64,000 nt of DNA from assembly GCA_963971405.1 (NCBI GenBank), contig OZ020485.1, forward strand, positions 35,669,921 through 35,733,920. The letters are read 5' to 3'. How positions within the stretch are numbered: position 1 is the stretch's first letter; the number at the start of each line of letters is the position of its first letter. The position numbers were made by a program, and so were the translations under genes. Under the pieces are notes generated by a model that was not told where the DNA came from, did no database searches, and worked only from the letters and a program-made list of their open reading frames with translations. Shown here one piece after another: positions 38,101 through 48,256 of the stretch. Source of the DNA: Psococerastis gibbosa (lineage: Eukaryota; Arthropoda; Insecta; Psocodea; Psocidae).

Positions 38101-38297
38101 TTAATGCCAGTACAGACGAACCGTCTCACCAGTCTACGATCAACCCCCCGCATCAGCATCCTGCTCAAGATAAACCTCAGGAGAAGGTCTCCTCACCACT
38201 TCCTGCCACTGACGTCGTGCCGACACCACCGACTCGCACCACTCGCTCAGGTCGTCACGTCCACGTTCCACGACATTTCTCCGACTTCCAGTCTTAG
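35034..38297 (+). CDS. pol: Gypsy Pol: protease, RT, RNase H, integrase
   Basis: About 1,087 codons, intact. In order: retropepsin ([13 protein letters not shown]), reverse transcriptase ([36 protein letters not shown]), RNase H ([32 protein letters not shown]), a gypsy-type HHCC zinc finger ([13 protein letters not shown] ... CVNCQLSK), and the integrase core with its DDE residues in [19 protein letters not shown] and [12 protein letters not shown]. The frame opens inside gag, so Pol is probably made by -1 frameshifting; the given start is the limit of the frame, not an initiator. Domain order PR-RT-RH-IN marks the Gypsy (Metaviridae) type. Confidence 0.93.
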   Translation: MVFLPPNLWEEGQKVPAAMQISEKRRSQPVKAGPACATTHLLKTSHRLLITDPCTKIRYLIDTGSDICVFPRARLNLPLRRTQLELTAANGTIINTYGTTAQQLDLGLRRSFRWNFIIADVTQPIIGADFLAASNLLVDLQNSKLIDGTTHRKANLCQSPSKQPSVSTLTIPHSTPASLKVIIEEFSDLTRPRQPTDQVKHSTVHYIRTTDGPPVSARPRRLAPDKFIIAKKEFNDMIQTGVCRPSDSPWASPLHLVPKSDHSWRPCGDYRRLNARTIPDAYPVRHIADFSAELRGKTVFSKIDLVKAFTQIPVSNGDIPKTAINTPFGLFEFPFMTFGLRNAAQTFQRFMDNILRDLPWAYSYIDDVLVASSDKQEHESHLRQLFQRFREYGLVINPSKCTLGVGSISFLGYLVSAEGTQALPDRVKALTEYPLPKTFKDLRRFLGMINYYRRFLPNAANEQAPLNTLLSGDKVKGNATIPWTTKLTEAFSSCKHSLARITLLAHPDHTAPIALVTDASDTSIGATVQQRINDHWQPLAFFSQKLKENQRTWSAYDRELLAVHDAIRHFRYLLEARAFVVYTDHKPLTHAFQNPKTSCSPRQMRQMEFVSQSTTDIQYIAGQDNLAADAFSRIEAISTPVSPEQLSSAQKDDRELKELRSSRKTSLILVDVPIPGSDSVLTCDSSQDIQRPFVPKPLRRQLFEHLHSLHHPGIAASANLVAQRYIWPSIRKDCRAWARLCVNCQLSKIHRHTLTAIGTFTQPDRRFQHIHLDIVGPLPPSEGYTYLLTLVDRFTRWPEAAPMVNITAENVARTLISCWISRFGCPETITTDRGRQFESHLFADLARLCGFHHARTTSYHPASNGMVERMHRSLKASIMCHANDKWTEALPLVLLGMRATLKKDLQASPADLVYGEPLRLPGQMLTTPPSNQSPADTLISLRRKFDSLRPTRVKRHGAHQTFIPQDLAKATHVFVRQDHVRASLERPYAGPFPVLSRTDKTVTISSRGRAVTVSMDRVKPAYINASTDEPSHQSTINPPHQHPAQDKPQEKVSSPLPATDVVPTPPTRTTRSGRHVHVPRHFSDFQS

Positions 38298-38308
38298 GAG
38301 GGGGGTAA
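38296..38308 (+). promoter_or_regulatory. polypurine tract
   Basis: aggaggggggtaa directly precedes the 3' LTR, the expected plus-strand primer. Confidence 0.8.
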
Positions 38309-38695
38309 TGTGGGGACCACTTAGTCCCACATGTGTAATAACCAGTCTGCTTCCAGCTTCACCTTTTTCCCGTTAGATGGCGCTGTTCACATTCAGATAA
38401 TTCAATATTCCTCAATCTTCCTTTTACGTATTTATTTCTCTTATTCAATAATATCTTTAATCTACCCTCTGTGTCTCATCAGCTCCTTTAGCTGTGGACA
38501 CAGAGTTGGTTTTTCTATATGGAAGCAGGCTGGATCAAATTCAATATTAATTGTAAGCATGTATCGTTCTCGTCTCACAGCTCATATTGTAACCACTGTG
38601 TGTTAAAAGACTCTAACTTGAGTCGAAGCACTGCAATACAAACCAATTCAAGTCTACACTGCCTATTCAATTGCATCGTCCTTCGACAAGCCACA
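38309..38695 (+). repeat. 3' LTR of Gypsy element
   Basis: 387 bp matching the 5' LTR at every base compared; followed by the target duplication GGTA. Confidence 0.95.
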
Positions 38696-38705
38696 GGTAT
38701 ATTGG

Positions 38706-38722
38706 CCAATGGGGTATACAGG
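38706..38722 (+). repeat. left terminal inverted repeat, cassette 2
   Basis: CCAATGGGGTATACAGG; exact inverted partner at 48107-48123. Confidence 0.75.
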
Positions 38723-38948
38723 CATTTTTTTTGCCGTATTTAGAATGAAACTAGATTTTATTTTACATATAAATTGATATAAATTTCTTTTAAATTTATT
38801 CTTACTTGGGAGTAAAATTCATTTATAAATTTTGCTTTTAAGGCAGGGGCGGCCATATTTGAACGTCACCGTTCCCACCACCATAGTAAACAAAAACGGA
38901 AAACATAATATAATCGTGTTTCTTTTTACTTGGTTTTCCTAATTTTAC

Positions 38949-41798
38949 ATGGCAACTGCGAAAACTAATTATAAGTACTGTGCTGTGCCTAACTGTACAA
39001 ATACGACATTCAGTACGCCACAAAAACTGTTTTTGCATATGCCTAATGATGGAAAAAGGCGAAGAGCATGGATCCAAGCCGCAAGACGCGATGAGGCTGT
39101 CAGTCCGAAGTCAACTCTGTTTTTTTGTGAAGACCATTTTAGGTTTGCGTTGATTTCTACTCTTTTTTCCAATGAAATTAGTATTCAGCCGTAATTTGCA
39201 GGCAGGTAATTTCTCCGACTGATGTGGGGTCTATGATGCATGACTACATAAACAATATACGTATTATGGTAGGGCTATTCTGTGGAGGAGACTTCATATT
39301 GACTTATTGATTATTGCTAGGTTATGAAATTTAAATGTTGCGGCCTTACAAGATTCAATCACTTTCTTCTGTCACTCTTAGCATAAGCGTAGATTTCTTT
39401 CGCTCACTAAATAGTGTAGCTCCCTAGCTCCTTCGATTTTTGCCGATACTGACACAGTTACAGTATATAACTGCGCAGCTCATTGTTGATTTGGACTTTA
39501 TATTTTTAGTCGGTTACTGGCCAATCAGTGCTCGGTTCATTTACAGCATTTATATGGACCAGAGACCCACCGACCGCTTTCAACAAGCTGTCATTAATTA
39601 TTAAAGTAGTAAAGTGGTTGTACTTCATTTTATATTAGATTGAACTTACTGACGTGTTTTTTTCTGTACCAGTTGGAAGAATGCATTGAAAATTTAACTT
39701 ATGTTAAATTAATGCACGGGCGAATGACTATAAAAAAAACAGCGATGCCAACTAAATTTGAATGCCAGGGCAGGCGCATCAACAAGTTTTTGGAGCCGAC
39801 AAGACTTTTACTAGTGAAGAGGCGAAGGAAAGAACTTATAGCTTCGGCCGTAAATGCGCAAGTAGAAGCTCAAGCAGGGCCAAGTAATGACAATCAAAGC
39901 TGCGAAGATAGTTTGCCTATTATTGAAGACCATGATAGCAATCGTAAGTAGAGTTTTCTATCATGTTGTTATGTTGCCTTCGCCTGGCAATCAGCATCTT
40001 CGCTGTCGATGATCATGCGGTAAACTTCCCGAGATATGTGCAATTTAATTGTAGGGCATTTCTCCACTAACACATGAGGTTTAACACAGTCGATACAGTC
40101 ATCGCCGTCCGCATCTTTTTTTCTTGCGGGAGGCAGACTGGGTGAGCCGAAATCTCTAAAATTCCATCAAGGCTCTTTACTATCATCATCATCATATCAA
40201 TATTATAAAATTGCGCGCAGGAGGCTTCCCCTGGGGAAAAAGTATGTGAAATGCGGCACGCCAGAATTAGTAGCGTTCACGAATTTTGATAGCAGTCGAG
40301 ATTTTACAGTCTAATACTTATTTATAAAACTCCAAGCTCCGCCAGACAGCGACATGTTGCTCTCGTTCTAGGCGGGGGGCAGCTGGTCTCCCCTGCCCTC
40401 TCCTGTGGACGCCCATGGACATAATGTGTATTTAAACTGCGTTTATTTTTTACATTTTCCTGGTTTATGGTGACCCCATGTAAACACAGGAATTACGGAG
40501 TATTAATGTAGTTTATGTAAAAATACCAATGTGCGACACATGACGGTTTCTCTAAAAATAATAAAAATCTATATCTGAAAATATTGTATAGTAGACGTTC
40601 CGTGTAATGTGTGAGCCACTGTGAATCTTATATTGTGTTTTAAAATTTACTGTATACCTGTACATGGTTTTTTTTTGTTTCAGTTTTTTCAAATGACAAG
40701 TGCACGCAAACTATGCAGGCAGCTGCCGTAACTAGCCGAGCTGTGCAAGTGACGCCACAGTACACGACTGTCAGTTGCTCGCCAATTAAATCTGCAACTA
40801 CCAGTCGCGGTACTACAAAAACCCCGGAGAAACTGGAGAGGGGGTCCGGCCGCAAATTTTCGGCCTGTAGTTTTCTAAATTCAAGCAGTGAAGATAGTGA
40901 TGACAGCGATTTCGCAATTGACGATGTCGTCGAGCTGAAGGAGCTGTCTGCTCGCAGGATGAAGTTAATAATTCAGGCTAGGCCAAAGAAATATTTAGGC
41001 ATTCCTGCGAGCTGCATTTTCGTGTTTGAAATGCTGACAAAAGATGCCCCCTGCCGCAATGTGGCGATAGTCTTGCAGCGAATAAAACTCTGCAGGACCT
41101 TCGATGAAATAGGGGACGACTTCGGAATTACCCAACAGCACGCCAGTACTGTTTTTAAGCAGACATTGCCTTACGTCCATTCAAACCTGAAGTCGCTTAT
41201 ACATTGGCCCCCTAAACCTACAATACTTGCCAACTTACCAATTGCATTTAGGGCCAATTACCGGGAAGTAGTGTGCATATTGGACGCATTCGAAATTGAA
41301 ATCCAAAAGCCAAGCAATCCCATCCTGCAGTCAGCCACTTGGTCGCAATATAAAAAATGCAATACAATTAAGTACATAGTGGGTGTTACTCCCGATGGAC
41401 TAGTCTCATGGTGTTCGAAGGGATATGGAGGTCGGACTGAAGACACGCACATAGTGACCGAGTCTGATTTTCTACATCACCTTCCGATGGACAGTTTAGT
41501 CATGACTGATCGTGGGTTCAAAACACTTGAACCATTCCTTTTGAGAAAAAATTGTCGGCTTGTGCGACCGCCAAGTGTTTTTCTTACAAGTGGTACAGTC
41601 ATGACTAAGAAAGAAGTCATAGAGACGAAGCAAATAGCTGCCCTCCGTATACACGTTGAGCGAGTTATAGAGCGCATTCGCGAGGAGAAGTTGTTGTCTA
41701 TGCATTCGTGTGTGAATTTAAAATTTTTGCCTATGCTGGATATGGCAGTGGAATGTGCATTAGGGCTTGTAAATTTACAGGGAAAATTAATTAAGTAA
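38949..41798 (+). CDS. THAP-domain DDE transposase, PHIS/ISL2EU-like (cassette 2)
   Basis: Exon 1 (38949-39142) encodes a THAP finger: YCAVPNCTNT, a conserved W, FFCEDHF. Exon 2 (from 39673, or from 39639) holds the rest (LEECIENLTYVKL ... MPTKFECQ). It ends at a GTAAGT donor (39943) and joins exon 3 (40684-41798) in phase (acceptor TTTGTTTCAG). Exon 3 carries a DDE_Tnp_4 domain: D in CILDAFEIEI, D in VMTDRGFKT, E in IHVERVIERI. The exon 1-2 join is odd. The natural acceptor at 39672 is one base out of phase with the donor at 39142. An upstream acceptor (AG 39637-39638) keeps the frame but inserts 11 residues into the THAP domain. So this copy may be slightly broken or use the upstream site. 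Its partner is the YqaJ gene at 47803-45130. Confidence 0.83.
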
Positions 41799-42255
41799 CA
41801 TTACGACTTTGATTTGATTATCACAAGATTTACTAAATTCTGTGTTAAGGCCGGAAGAACCGGCACACACGAAACACTCTTGTGTTCCAAAAAATGGCGA
41901 CTATGAACTTTTACTTATTAAATTATTTTTACTTTGACTGGACATCATCATGAAATCGTTGATTTGCCGTAAAAAGTGTAGATTACCATTATCGTATATA
42001 ATAATACAGGCTTTCAGTGATATTTTAATTCATTCCTCTGCGACCAATATTAACTGAGATATGAATTATATAAGGTTTCAATCGGCCGCTATCTTGTAAC
42101 TAAATAGTGGATTTAGCTGGTTAAAGAACTCGATCAAGACATTTTTGAAGTTCATCAAAATCGGATAATATTTACGGAAGTTGGAGTGTTTCCTAAAATC
42201 GATATACATACATAAACACATACTGTACATACGTATATACAGTATATATGTATAA

Positions 42256-42563
42256 AGCTGGCCATTGACAAGGCCTCCAAACGGACTCGCGCCAAGCCAA
42301 ATGGCGTGTCCTGTTCCATTTGGCGTTAGCGCCATTTAGAGGGGTCATTCACGACTACGCTGAACCAGTCGCTTTAAATCTTTCAAATTGTACAGTGTAA
42401 AAGTACCTCTTCCATATCGTAACACTATACAATTTGAAAGATTTGGAGCTACTGGTTCAGCGTAGTCATGAATGACCCCTCTAAATGGCGCTAACGCAAA
42501 ATGGAACATGACGCGCCATTTGGCTTGCGCGATTCCATTTGGAGCCCTCGTGTATGGCCAGCT
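42256..42563. mobile_element. foldback MITE with TAA duplication
   Basis: 308 bp. The outer ends AGCTGGCCAT.../...ATGGCCAGCT and a long inner palindrome (gaggggtcattcacgactac and its complement) make it mostly self-complementary. TAA flanks both sides (42253-42255, 42564-42566), the PIF/Harbinger hallmark. Confidence 0.8.
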
Positions 42564-42784
42564 TAACATTTTGAAAAGAGGGTGGTTTTAGGCTCAGGGG
42601 GTCATGAAATGAAAAGTCGTGAAGAAATTTTCCGAGAGTCGAACATTGGTAGATGGTAGATCTCAATAGGTACATGAATCTGCCTTTAAGCTGAAAATAT
42701 AAAGGTGTTTTGTTCAGCTGCTATTTATCCGCCCCTGGGTCCAGTGCAATTTGTTTTGAATTATGGCGGTTGGCTGTTGCTGTG

Positions 42785-43190
42785 CAGGAGAATCCGGGCT
42801 AATAGGCCGTGGTCGATTTGAAAGTATGCTTCCAAACGTTTCGTCAACAACAACAGTGGCACTATGTACTACACTTCTAAGATTGTATCGTGGGGGTACC
42901 GTAGGAACTGACTGACAGACTGGTGCAGGTATGGATCGGCGCGCAAGCGCTCTCGTGTCTGCTTGGCTAGTTGGCGTCATTCTCTGTTTTGTTGTTTTAT
43001 TTACTTTTAACCTACCCCCGACTACATAGGAAAGCCATAGAAATCTATAAACATCCGCAAAACTTTAATAGAACGGAAGAAGGATTAAAACACTACCGAG
43101 TCAATCAGACACGAGAGCGCCTGCGCACCAATCCAGACCTGCTCGGTGGGCCCTCTAACTGTAGCCTACGTCTTCAATTCCTTAGGGACA
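42785..43190 (+). pseudogene. Penelope-like element 3' fragment with inverted pLTR
   Basis: 42785-42905 is a pLTR (agaatccgggctaataggcc, gtttcgtcaacaacaacagt). 43022-43090 reads HRKAIEIYKHPQNFNRTEEGL, matching the segment after the GIY-YIG domain of the PLE at 5483-6570. gcgcaagcgctctcgtgtctg (42937) and its near complement (43108) form an inner inverted repeat. Only the extreme C-terminus of the PLE protein remains. Confidence 0.65.
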
Positions 43191-43227
43191 CCTGAAAACT
43201 ATGACACTACCTATAGAAGTATTGTTA

Positions 43228-44197
43228 TACAGGGTGCCCCAGACCATCCGTCCACCTACTTTTTCTCGAAAACGAATGACGTCAGAGGTCTGATTTTTTT
43301 TTAAATCATTACAAAATGGGGGTTGATGCATTTCTGGAAATTAGTTTGGAATTATTTGGGGACCTGGAAGGGGGGTTTGGGGGGTCCGTATGCTGTTCCT
43401 CGAAATAATGAGAACAATTTTTTGTTTGTCATTGTTAAGTTGAAGTCATGAGCTTTCATTTGAGATGTCACTTGCCATGCTTCGGGTGACCTATTCCCAA
43501 CCTCCCCCCCTCCCCATTGAGGCGCAGGTTCAGGCACTAACATTTGTGTATCATTGTCAAGCTGAAGTCATGAGCTTTTATTTGAGGTGTCACTTGCCAT
43601 GCTTTAGGTGACCCATTCCCACCCTTCGCCCCTCTCCCCGTTCAAGCGCAGGTTCAGGTACGATTTGTATAATTAACTTGACATTTCTTGTAATAAGCTT
43701 TCATTTAAGGTACAACATGCCATATGATATTTTAGAGAAATTTAATCTCAAACTTTAGCTGTTTACTGTACCTGAACTGAAAAACTCAGGTACACCAAGG
43801 TAAGATTATCAAGTACTCCTATTTTTTCTTTACCAGAAAATTTGATTTAGACTTTTAGCATTCAGCACACTAATAGCCCACAGGTACCCAATGTTTGACT
43901 TTTAAAGACCTCCTGTACCTGAACCTGTAGGGATACAATCAAAATTTTTGCAAATTATGAATGAACACTTTATAAGCCTTCAACTGATGTACAATTTGAC
44001 ATACCTTTACATTTGATTATTCCGAGGAACAGCATACGGACCCCCCAAACCCCCCCTTCCAGGTCCCCAAAAAATTCCAAACTAATTTCCAGAAATGCAT
44101 CAACCCCCACTTTGTAATGATAAAAAAAAATTCAGACCTCTGACGTCATTTGTTTTCGAGAAAAAGTAGGTGGTCGGATGGTCTGGGGCACCCTGTA
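43228..44197. mobile_element. 970-bp element with ~180-bp terminal inverted repeats, TA-flanked
   Basis: The left end TACAGGGTGCCCCAGACCAT and its complement at the right (44178-44197) are flanked by TA. The inverted arms extend inward to ggtccgtatgctgttcctcg / cgaggaacagcatacggacc. The interior has two tandem copies of about 125 bp (43421-43545, 43546-43670; agttgaagtcatgagctttc, cacttgccatgctt, aggcgcaggttcag). There is no transposase. TA flanks suggest a Tc1/mariner-like or other TA-specific mobiliser. Confidence 0.75.
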
Positions 44198-44481
44198 TAT
44201 GCAGCCTCACCGTATTTTCTTACGGAACATTGCCTATAAAATTAGTTTATATTGTAGCTTATAACAAGAATGGTTTTTTCCATTTATTGCATATTTACTG
44301 TGATATACTGTACCCCTGAATAAAAAACTACTTCTAGTACTAAGTGGTCTCCATTTTTTGCTTGATATGCAATTCCTCATGAAATATCTAACTTGCAACA
44401 ATAAACGAAGCGTCATAAAGCAGAAACAATGTTCCTCTTCATTCTGATATGTAGTATGTGACCATGATTCACACCAATTGG

Positions 44482-44563
44482 CCACAGTTTTGAAACTCCT
44501 TCAACGTGACGCCCCCAGAGACCATTATTTTTTTTACAAATGAAGTTTCAAAACTGTGGCCGA
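44482..44563. repeat. 16-bp arm hairpin
   Basis: CCACAGTTTTGAAACT (44482-44497) and its complement (44548-44563) enclose about 50 bp. It may be the end of a repeat related to 33262-33410. Confidence 0.5.
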
Positions 44564-44758
44564 TCTGTGTCAGTGACGGCAGCATATTGTGCATCAAAGC
44601 GTGGAGAATTATTTCCTCCAGTTAATGACACTTTATTTCTTTGTTCTCATTGAACAGGTGTTGTAAAACTGGTTCCGCAAGCACCGGTTAGCAAGGCACA
44701 TGCCCAGACTCTGGCCAATGGCAATCACAAACCCGGCCCTAGCGTGGACAATCCCATA

Positions 44759-44876
44759 GGCGGGGTTTCCACATACGTCAATGTTAAATATGGTGGTAGC
44801 AGACATTTTTAGTATGTCTTTAATGTCTGCTAAAACGTCAATACCACATTTACCATTGACATGTGGAAACCCCGCC
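44759..44876. mobile_element. palindromic MITE M4 with ATA target duplication
   Basis: 118 bp, tips GGCGGGGTTTCCACATACG and complement, central GTAGCAGACATTTTTAGTAT. ATA repeats on both sides (44756-44758, 44877-44879). Arms differ from M1-M3 and M5. Confidence 0.75.
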
Positions 44877-45129
44877 ATATAATGTGCTCCACAGTTTCCA
44901 GCTGATCGCACGATATATATTAGAATAGATCGATTGACTTATGGGAGAGAGCACTGGCTGAGTGAATTTGTGTAGGTGGCAGTAGACAAAAAAAATGGCG
45001 GCCCAGTTATAAGGATTTGAAAACCACGTCAAAACAATGTAAATAAATAAACAAAACAACTATTGGGATCACAAAGCATTTAACCATTATCAATCGAAGG
45101 TACAATCGCTGATTCCCCTCCGAAGCAAA

Positions 45130-47803
45130 CTACAATCTGGGCCTAATGAACGATTCCCAAAACTGATGCGCTTGATGCAGAAGTTGACGCACGTAGGGCT
45201 CGTCATAGTCCACGATTATGAGGATTGCTTTTTGTGACTTTTCGAAATCCGGCGAAGCGCAACAAAATAATCCTCTTCGCCGTTTGGTCACTAGCATCTG
45301 CAGCTGCATTTGGGCTTTCACCTTCTCTGTTAATTCTGAGTGAGAATTGACGTAATGACTGATATTTTTGTATTTGGTGGGACACTTCACTTCAATCACA
45401 TAATCTTCGCTCACACCATCTGGTGACGCAGCCAGCCAAGGGTGGGATGGCAAAAAGAACAGTCCCGTCTTACGCCACTTCAAATTGAATGTCTTTGCCA
45501 ACAATCGGATAACTGGCTCCTCCAAGATGCGGCCCCTTTCCATAGCTTTTGTGTCCCTGACTTTGAGAACCCCAATTATTGAATTGACGAGCGATCCGTC
45601 GGGTGTTCTACAGTGGGCGGCTTCATGGATTTTCGAGGCGGTGATCCTACCGTACCTATAATAAAAATTGTCAAATTTACTGATTTGCAACAAATTAAAT
45701 CTCAATTAAAGGATTGCAGAGCAATCCGGATATAAATGGCAGGCATATATCCATGACTTAAATTATGAAATGAAAAATCGTCTTTACTTCAGGCGAGCTT
45801 TAGCCCCGAAAGGCTACTCTTCCAGCGAACCTGCAACTTGTAACAAATTCATCCCCAAATTTGTGAGTCGTATGAACTATGGTCAAAACGTCGTGAAACG
45901 CACCAATACATTGGCTGTCGCATAATGACGTTTCCATTTAGAACACAGTGCAATGTTCTTAATTTCTTCCCTCAACTGTCACCATTACTATGACATTTCA
46001 AATAGTCTACTGTTAACTTACTTGCGACCAATTACAGGAAAGCTGTCATTTGCCTTGAGTCATGGACCAAAGCTTGTAAGTTTTTGTTGGGCACTCAGAA
46101 ACTCAGTGAAAACCCGGTTGCGCATTCATTTTTGTTTGTTTGTAAATTAATGACAGTGGCGCGACCCCAATGATTTTAACAAATTGATGTTTCCATTTCT
46201 AAACTTTTTTTATTTAACTTGCAACATTTCTTAACCCATTTACATGCTTTCATGTAACATATGAAGATGTAACTAACCTTAGCTCATGCCAAAGAGGATT
46301 GTCAGCCTGGCCTCTTGTGGCGACTTCTGCTTCCTCGCAAACTGAAGCCGTCATAACCCTCTGCACTAAACTCTCAAAATCTTCTGAATTATTTATCAGA
46401 TAGTGCAGACTGAGCTGCTCCACGGTCGGTCTTTCCAGGAACTGTCTGTGGATCATGCTACTGTTATATGATCCACCAGACAGAACTTGTGCACGAAAGT
46501 CCACGTTGTCCGGCAACGGTATAGGTACCCTCCCAAAGTCAGCTAATGTGACGTGCGTGCCTCCTCTTCCAACAGAAGACAACGCAGGCTTCTTCCAGTA
46601 GCAAACAGTGGAAGTAGGAGTTGGTTCTTCTGTCCTCCGCTGCAGCCACAGAAGAAATGCAACCGAATGCTTACAGCCACCTAAAATGAAAATAAAAAAG
46701 TTTAGATAAATGTTGTTGTTGATAGTAGCATATTATGCTAATGCTTGCCAATAGGTCTGTTCATCGATCACAGTTAAGTCAATTTAGTGGCACCACAAAC
46801 ACCTTTAAGTAGTACGCAATGGAAATGCGTTAGGAATGGCCATGGGCCGATGATACTCTTCAAACTTTCACATTGACATAATACAGTAGGTAAATAAATG
46901 ACAAATAAATTCTGTTAAGTTCTTGACTGCATTGTACATTATGTTAACATTTATTATTTACGCTATTTTATTGAAAATCGGTGCAATATAGACTTTCTAT
47001 TCTATCCCTAGTCAATTGATATCATCTTACCTAGAGCGGCTTGGCACCCAGTGCACTGTGCATCCAATATTTCTTCAGCCTGCTCATTCAAATGCACCAC
47101 TACTTCATACGGTGTACTTGTCACTCGGTGTTCAGGACACACTCTGCCTTTCACCCAACATTCTTCGTTGCAACGAAGGACTCCCACTTTTCCCACAGCG
47201 TTATCACCGTAGGTCTGTCTTCCTGATCTGTAAAAAATTGTTTGGCTATTATGCATGTTAAAAAGCTAACGTACATGCAAATAGGCAATAGCCCCCGAAC
47301 AAAGTTATGAGGCTGCTAAAATTGGTGCCCTCATATCACTGACACTACAAATGTTTAGTTGGTAGGTGAATTAGTTTTTAATAAAGTAAATACTTTCAAT
47401 GCAGGGTACCTACTGGTGTAATGGACAAAGTAGAAGTACACAATCCGCTATAGTATAGCAGATTGTGTACTGAACTGTATTGCAGCTATACCCTACGGAA
47501 ACAAATGTATTGCACATAACCACTGACAAACAAAAAGTGCCGACAACAAATAGTATAAAAACGAGAAGTCATTTTAAAAAATATCCTACATTGTTAGGGG
47601 CAAGGAAGACACCAAATTATTAGCTAGACCTAAGCGTAAAAAGCAAAGAGCTGCAATACTATCTTTAGCGATTCTTACCTGCTTTCTTTGACGCCTCGCA
47701 ATTCCGGTGCTGTATATACAGATTTGCCACTTAAATAGGCCAAAACCATGTCGACGTCTACATGTGGCAGATTAGTAGAATTTGCTTGCACATACCGATC
47801 CAT
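45130..47803 (-). CDS. SWIM + YqaJ-type exonuclease protein (cassette 2)
   Basis: Four exons on the minus strand: 47803-47679, 47227-47031, 46680-46278 and 45655-45130. All GT/AG and phases fit (2, 1, 2), giving a 416-aa protein without stops. The N-terminus (MDRYVQANSTNLPHVDVDMV) has no SAP motif, unlike the cassette 1 protein. The SWIM finger spans the second splice: CTGCQAALG|GCKH. The nuclease domain shows YGRITASKI, MERGRILEEPVI, AASPDGV, VIEVKCPTK (metal-binding D and ExK) and KAQMQLQMLVT. This is a PD-(D/E)XK, lambda-exonuclease-like domain. It is transcribed toward the transposase gene 38949-41798. Intact splicing and catalytic residues suggest recent or continuing selection. A domesticated host nuclease is possible but less likely given the flanking inverted repeats. 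Confidence 0.87.
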
Positions 47804-48106
47804 TTTTCTAACTATATTTCAAGTTTTCCACCAAATAAAATATTAAAACAAAGATTTATTAAACTCGTCCACTGTAAAATGTAAACAAATATGCGTTTCT
47901 AACTTAAACCCGAACTTTCCCGAAGCTGGCGAGCACACGTGTGAATGTCTACGTCACGACGTCCGAATGTTTCCGAGTGGAAATTACGAACTTAAAATTA
48001 AAATAAAACTTAACTTACACTAAAAATGAGATAACTGGGCTCACAAAAACTTTAGTTTACAACTAATCTACAGCATTTCAACTCTAAAACGATTATTCCT
48101 CCCGCA
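47804..48106. other. 5' flank of YqaJ-2, subterminal region of cassette 2
   Basis: No coding feature. It contains the presumed promoter of the nuclease gene, reading left, and ends at the right terminal repeat. Confidence 0.35.
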
Positions 48107-48123
48107 CCTGTATACCCCATTGG
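48107..48123 (-). repeat. right terminal inverted repeat, cassette 2
   Basis: CCTGTATACCCCATTGG, the exact complement of 38706-38722. Its last two bases overlap the first pogo end motif at 48122. Confidence 0.75.
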
Positions 48124-48256
48124 GGTAATGATCAGCATGAACTTTGTGAAGCTACCGTCTCGTTTTGTCGTGGTTTTAGACTGGTTTCTGACGCGCCATA
48201 TTGTTTGTAACTCAGCTACGAAACATCGTCTGCTACACACAAACATAGCGCAAACC

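Larger units (their letters stand above)
33469..38695 (+). mobile_element. complete Gypsy-type LTR retrotransposon
   Basis: 5,227 bp with two 387-bp LTRs (33469-33855, 38309-38695), each TG...CA. Read row by row, the LTRs show no difference. The flanks share GGTA (33465-33468 and 38696-38699), a 4-bp target duplication. A primer-binding site follows the 5' LTR, a polypurine tract precedes the 3' LTR, and gag and pol are both open. No envelope gene is present. All this indicates a very recent, possibly still active copy. It landed 10 bp outside the left inverted repeat of cassette 2. Confidence 0.95.
38706..48123. mobile_element. ISL2EU-like two-gene DNA transposon (cassette 2)
   Basis: CCAATGGGGTATACAGG at 38706-38722 recurs as its exact complement at 48107-48123. 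These 17-bp inverted repeats enclose a THAP-DDE transposase gene (+) and a SWIM-YqaJ nuclease gene (-) in convergent order. The 9.4-kb span is inflated by later insertions between the genes (42256-42563, 42785-43190, 43228-44197, 44759-44876). ISL2EU-type elements of the PHIS group are known to pair a transposase with a YqaJ-domain protein; the THAP finger and inverted ends fit. The target duplication is unclear because a pogo element abuts the right end. Confidence 0.75.
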
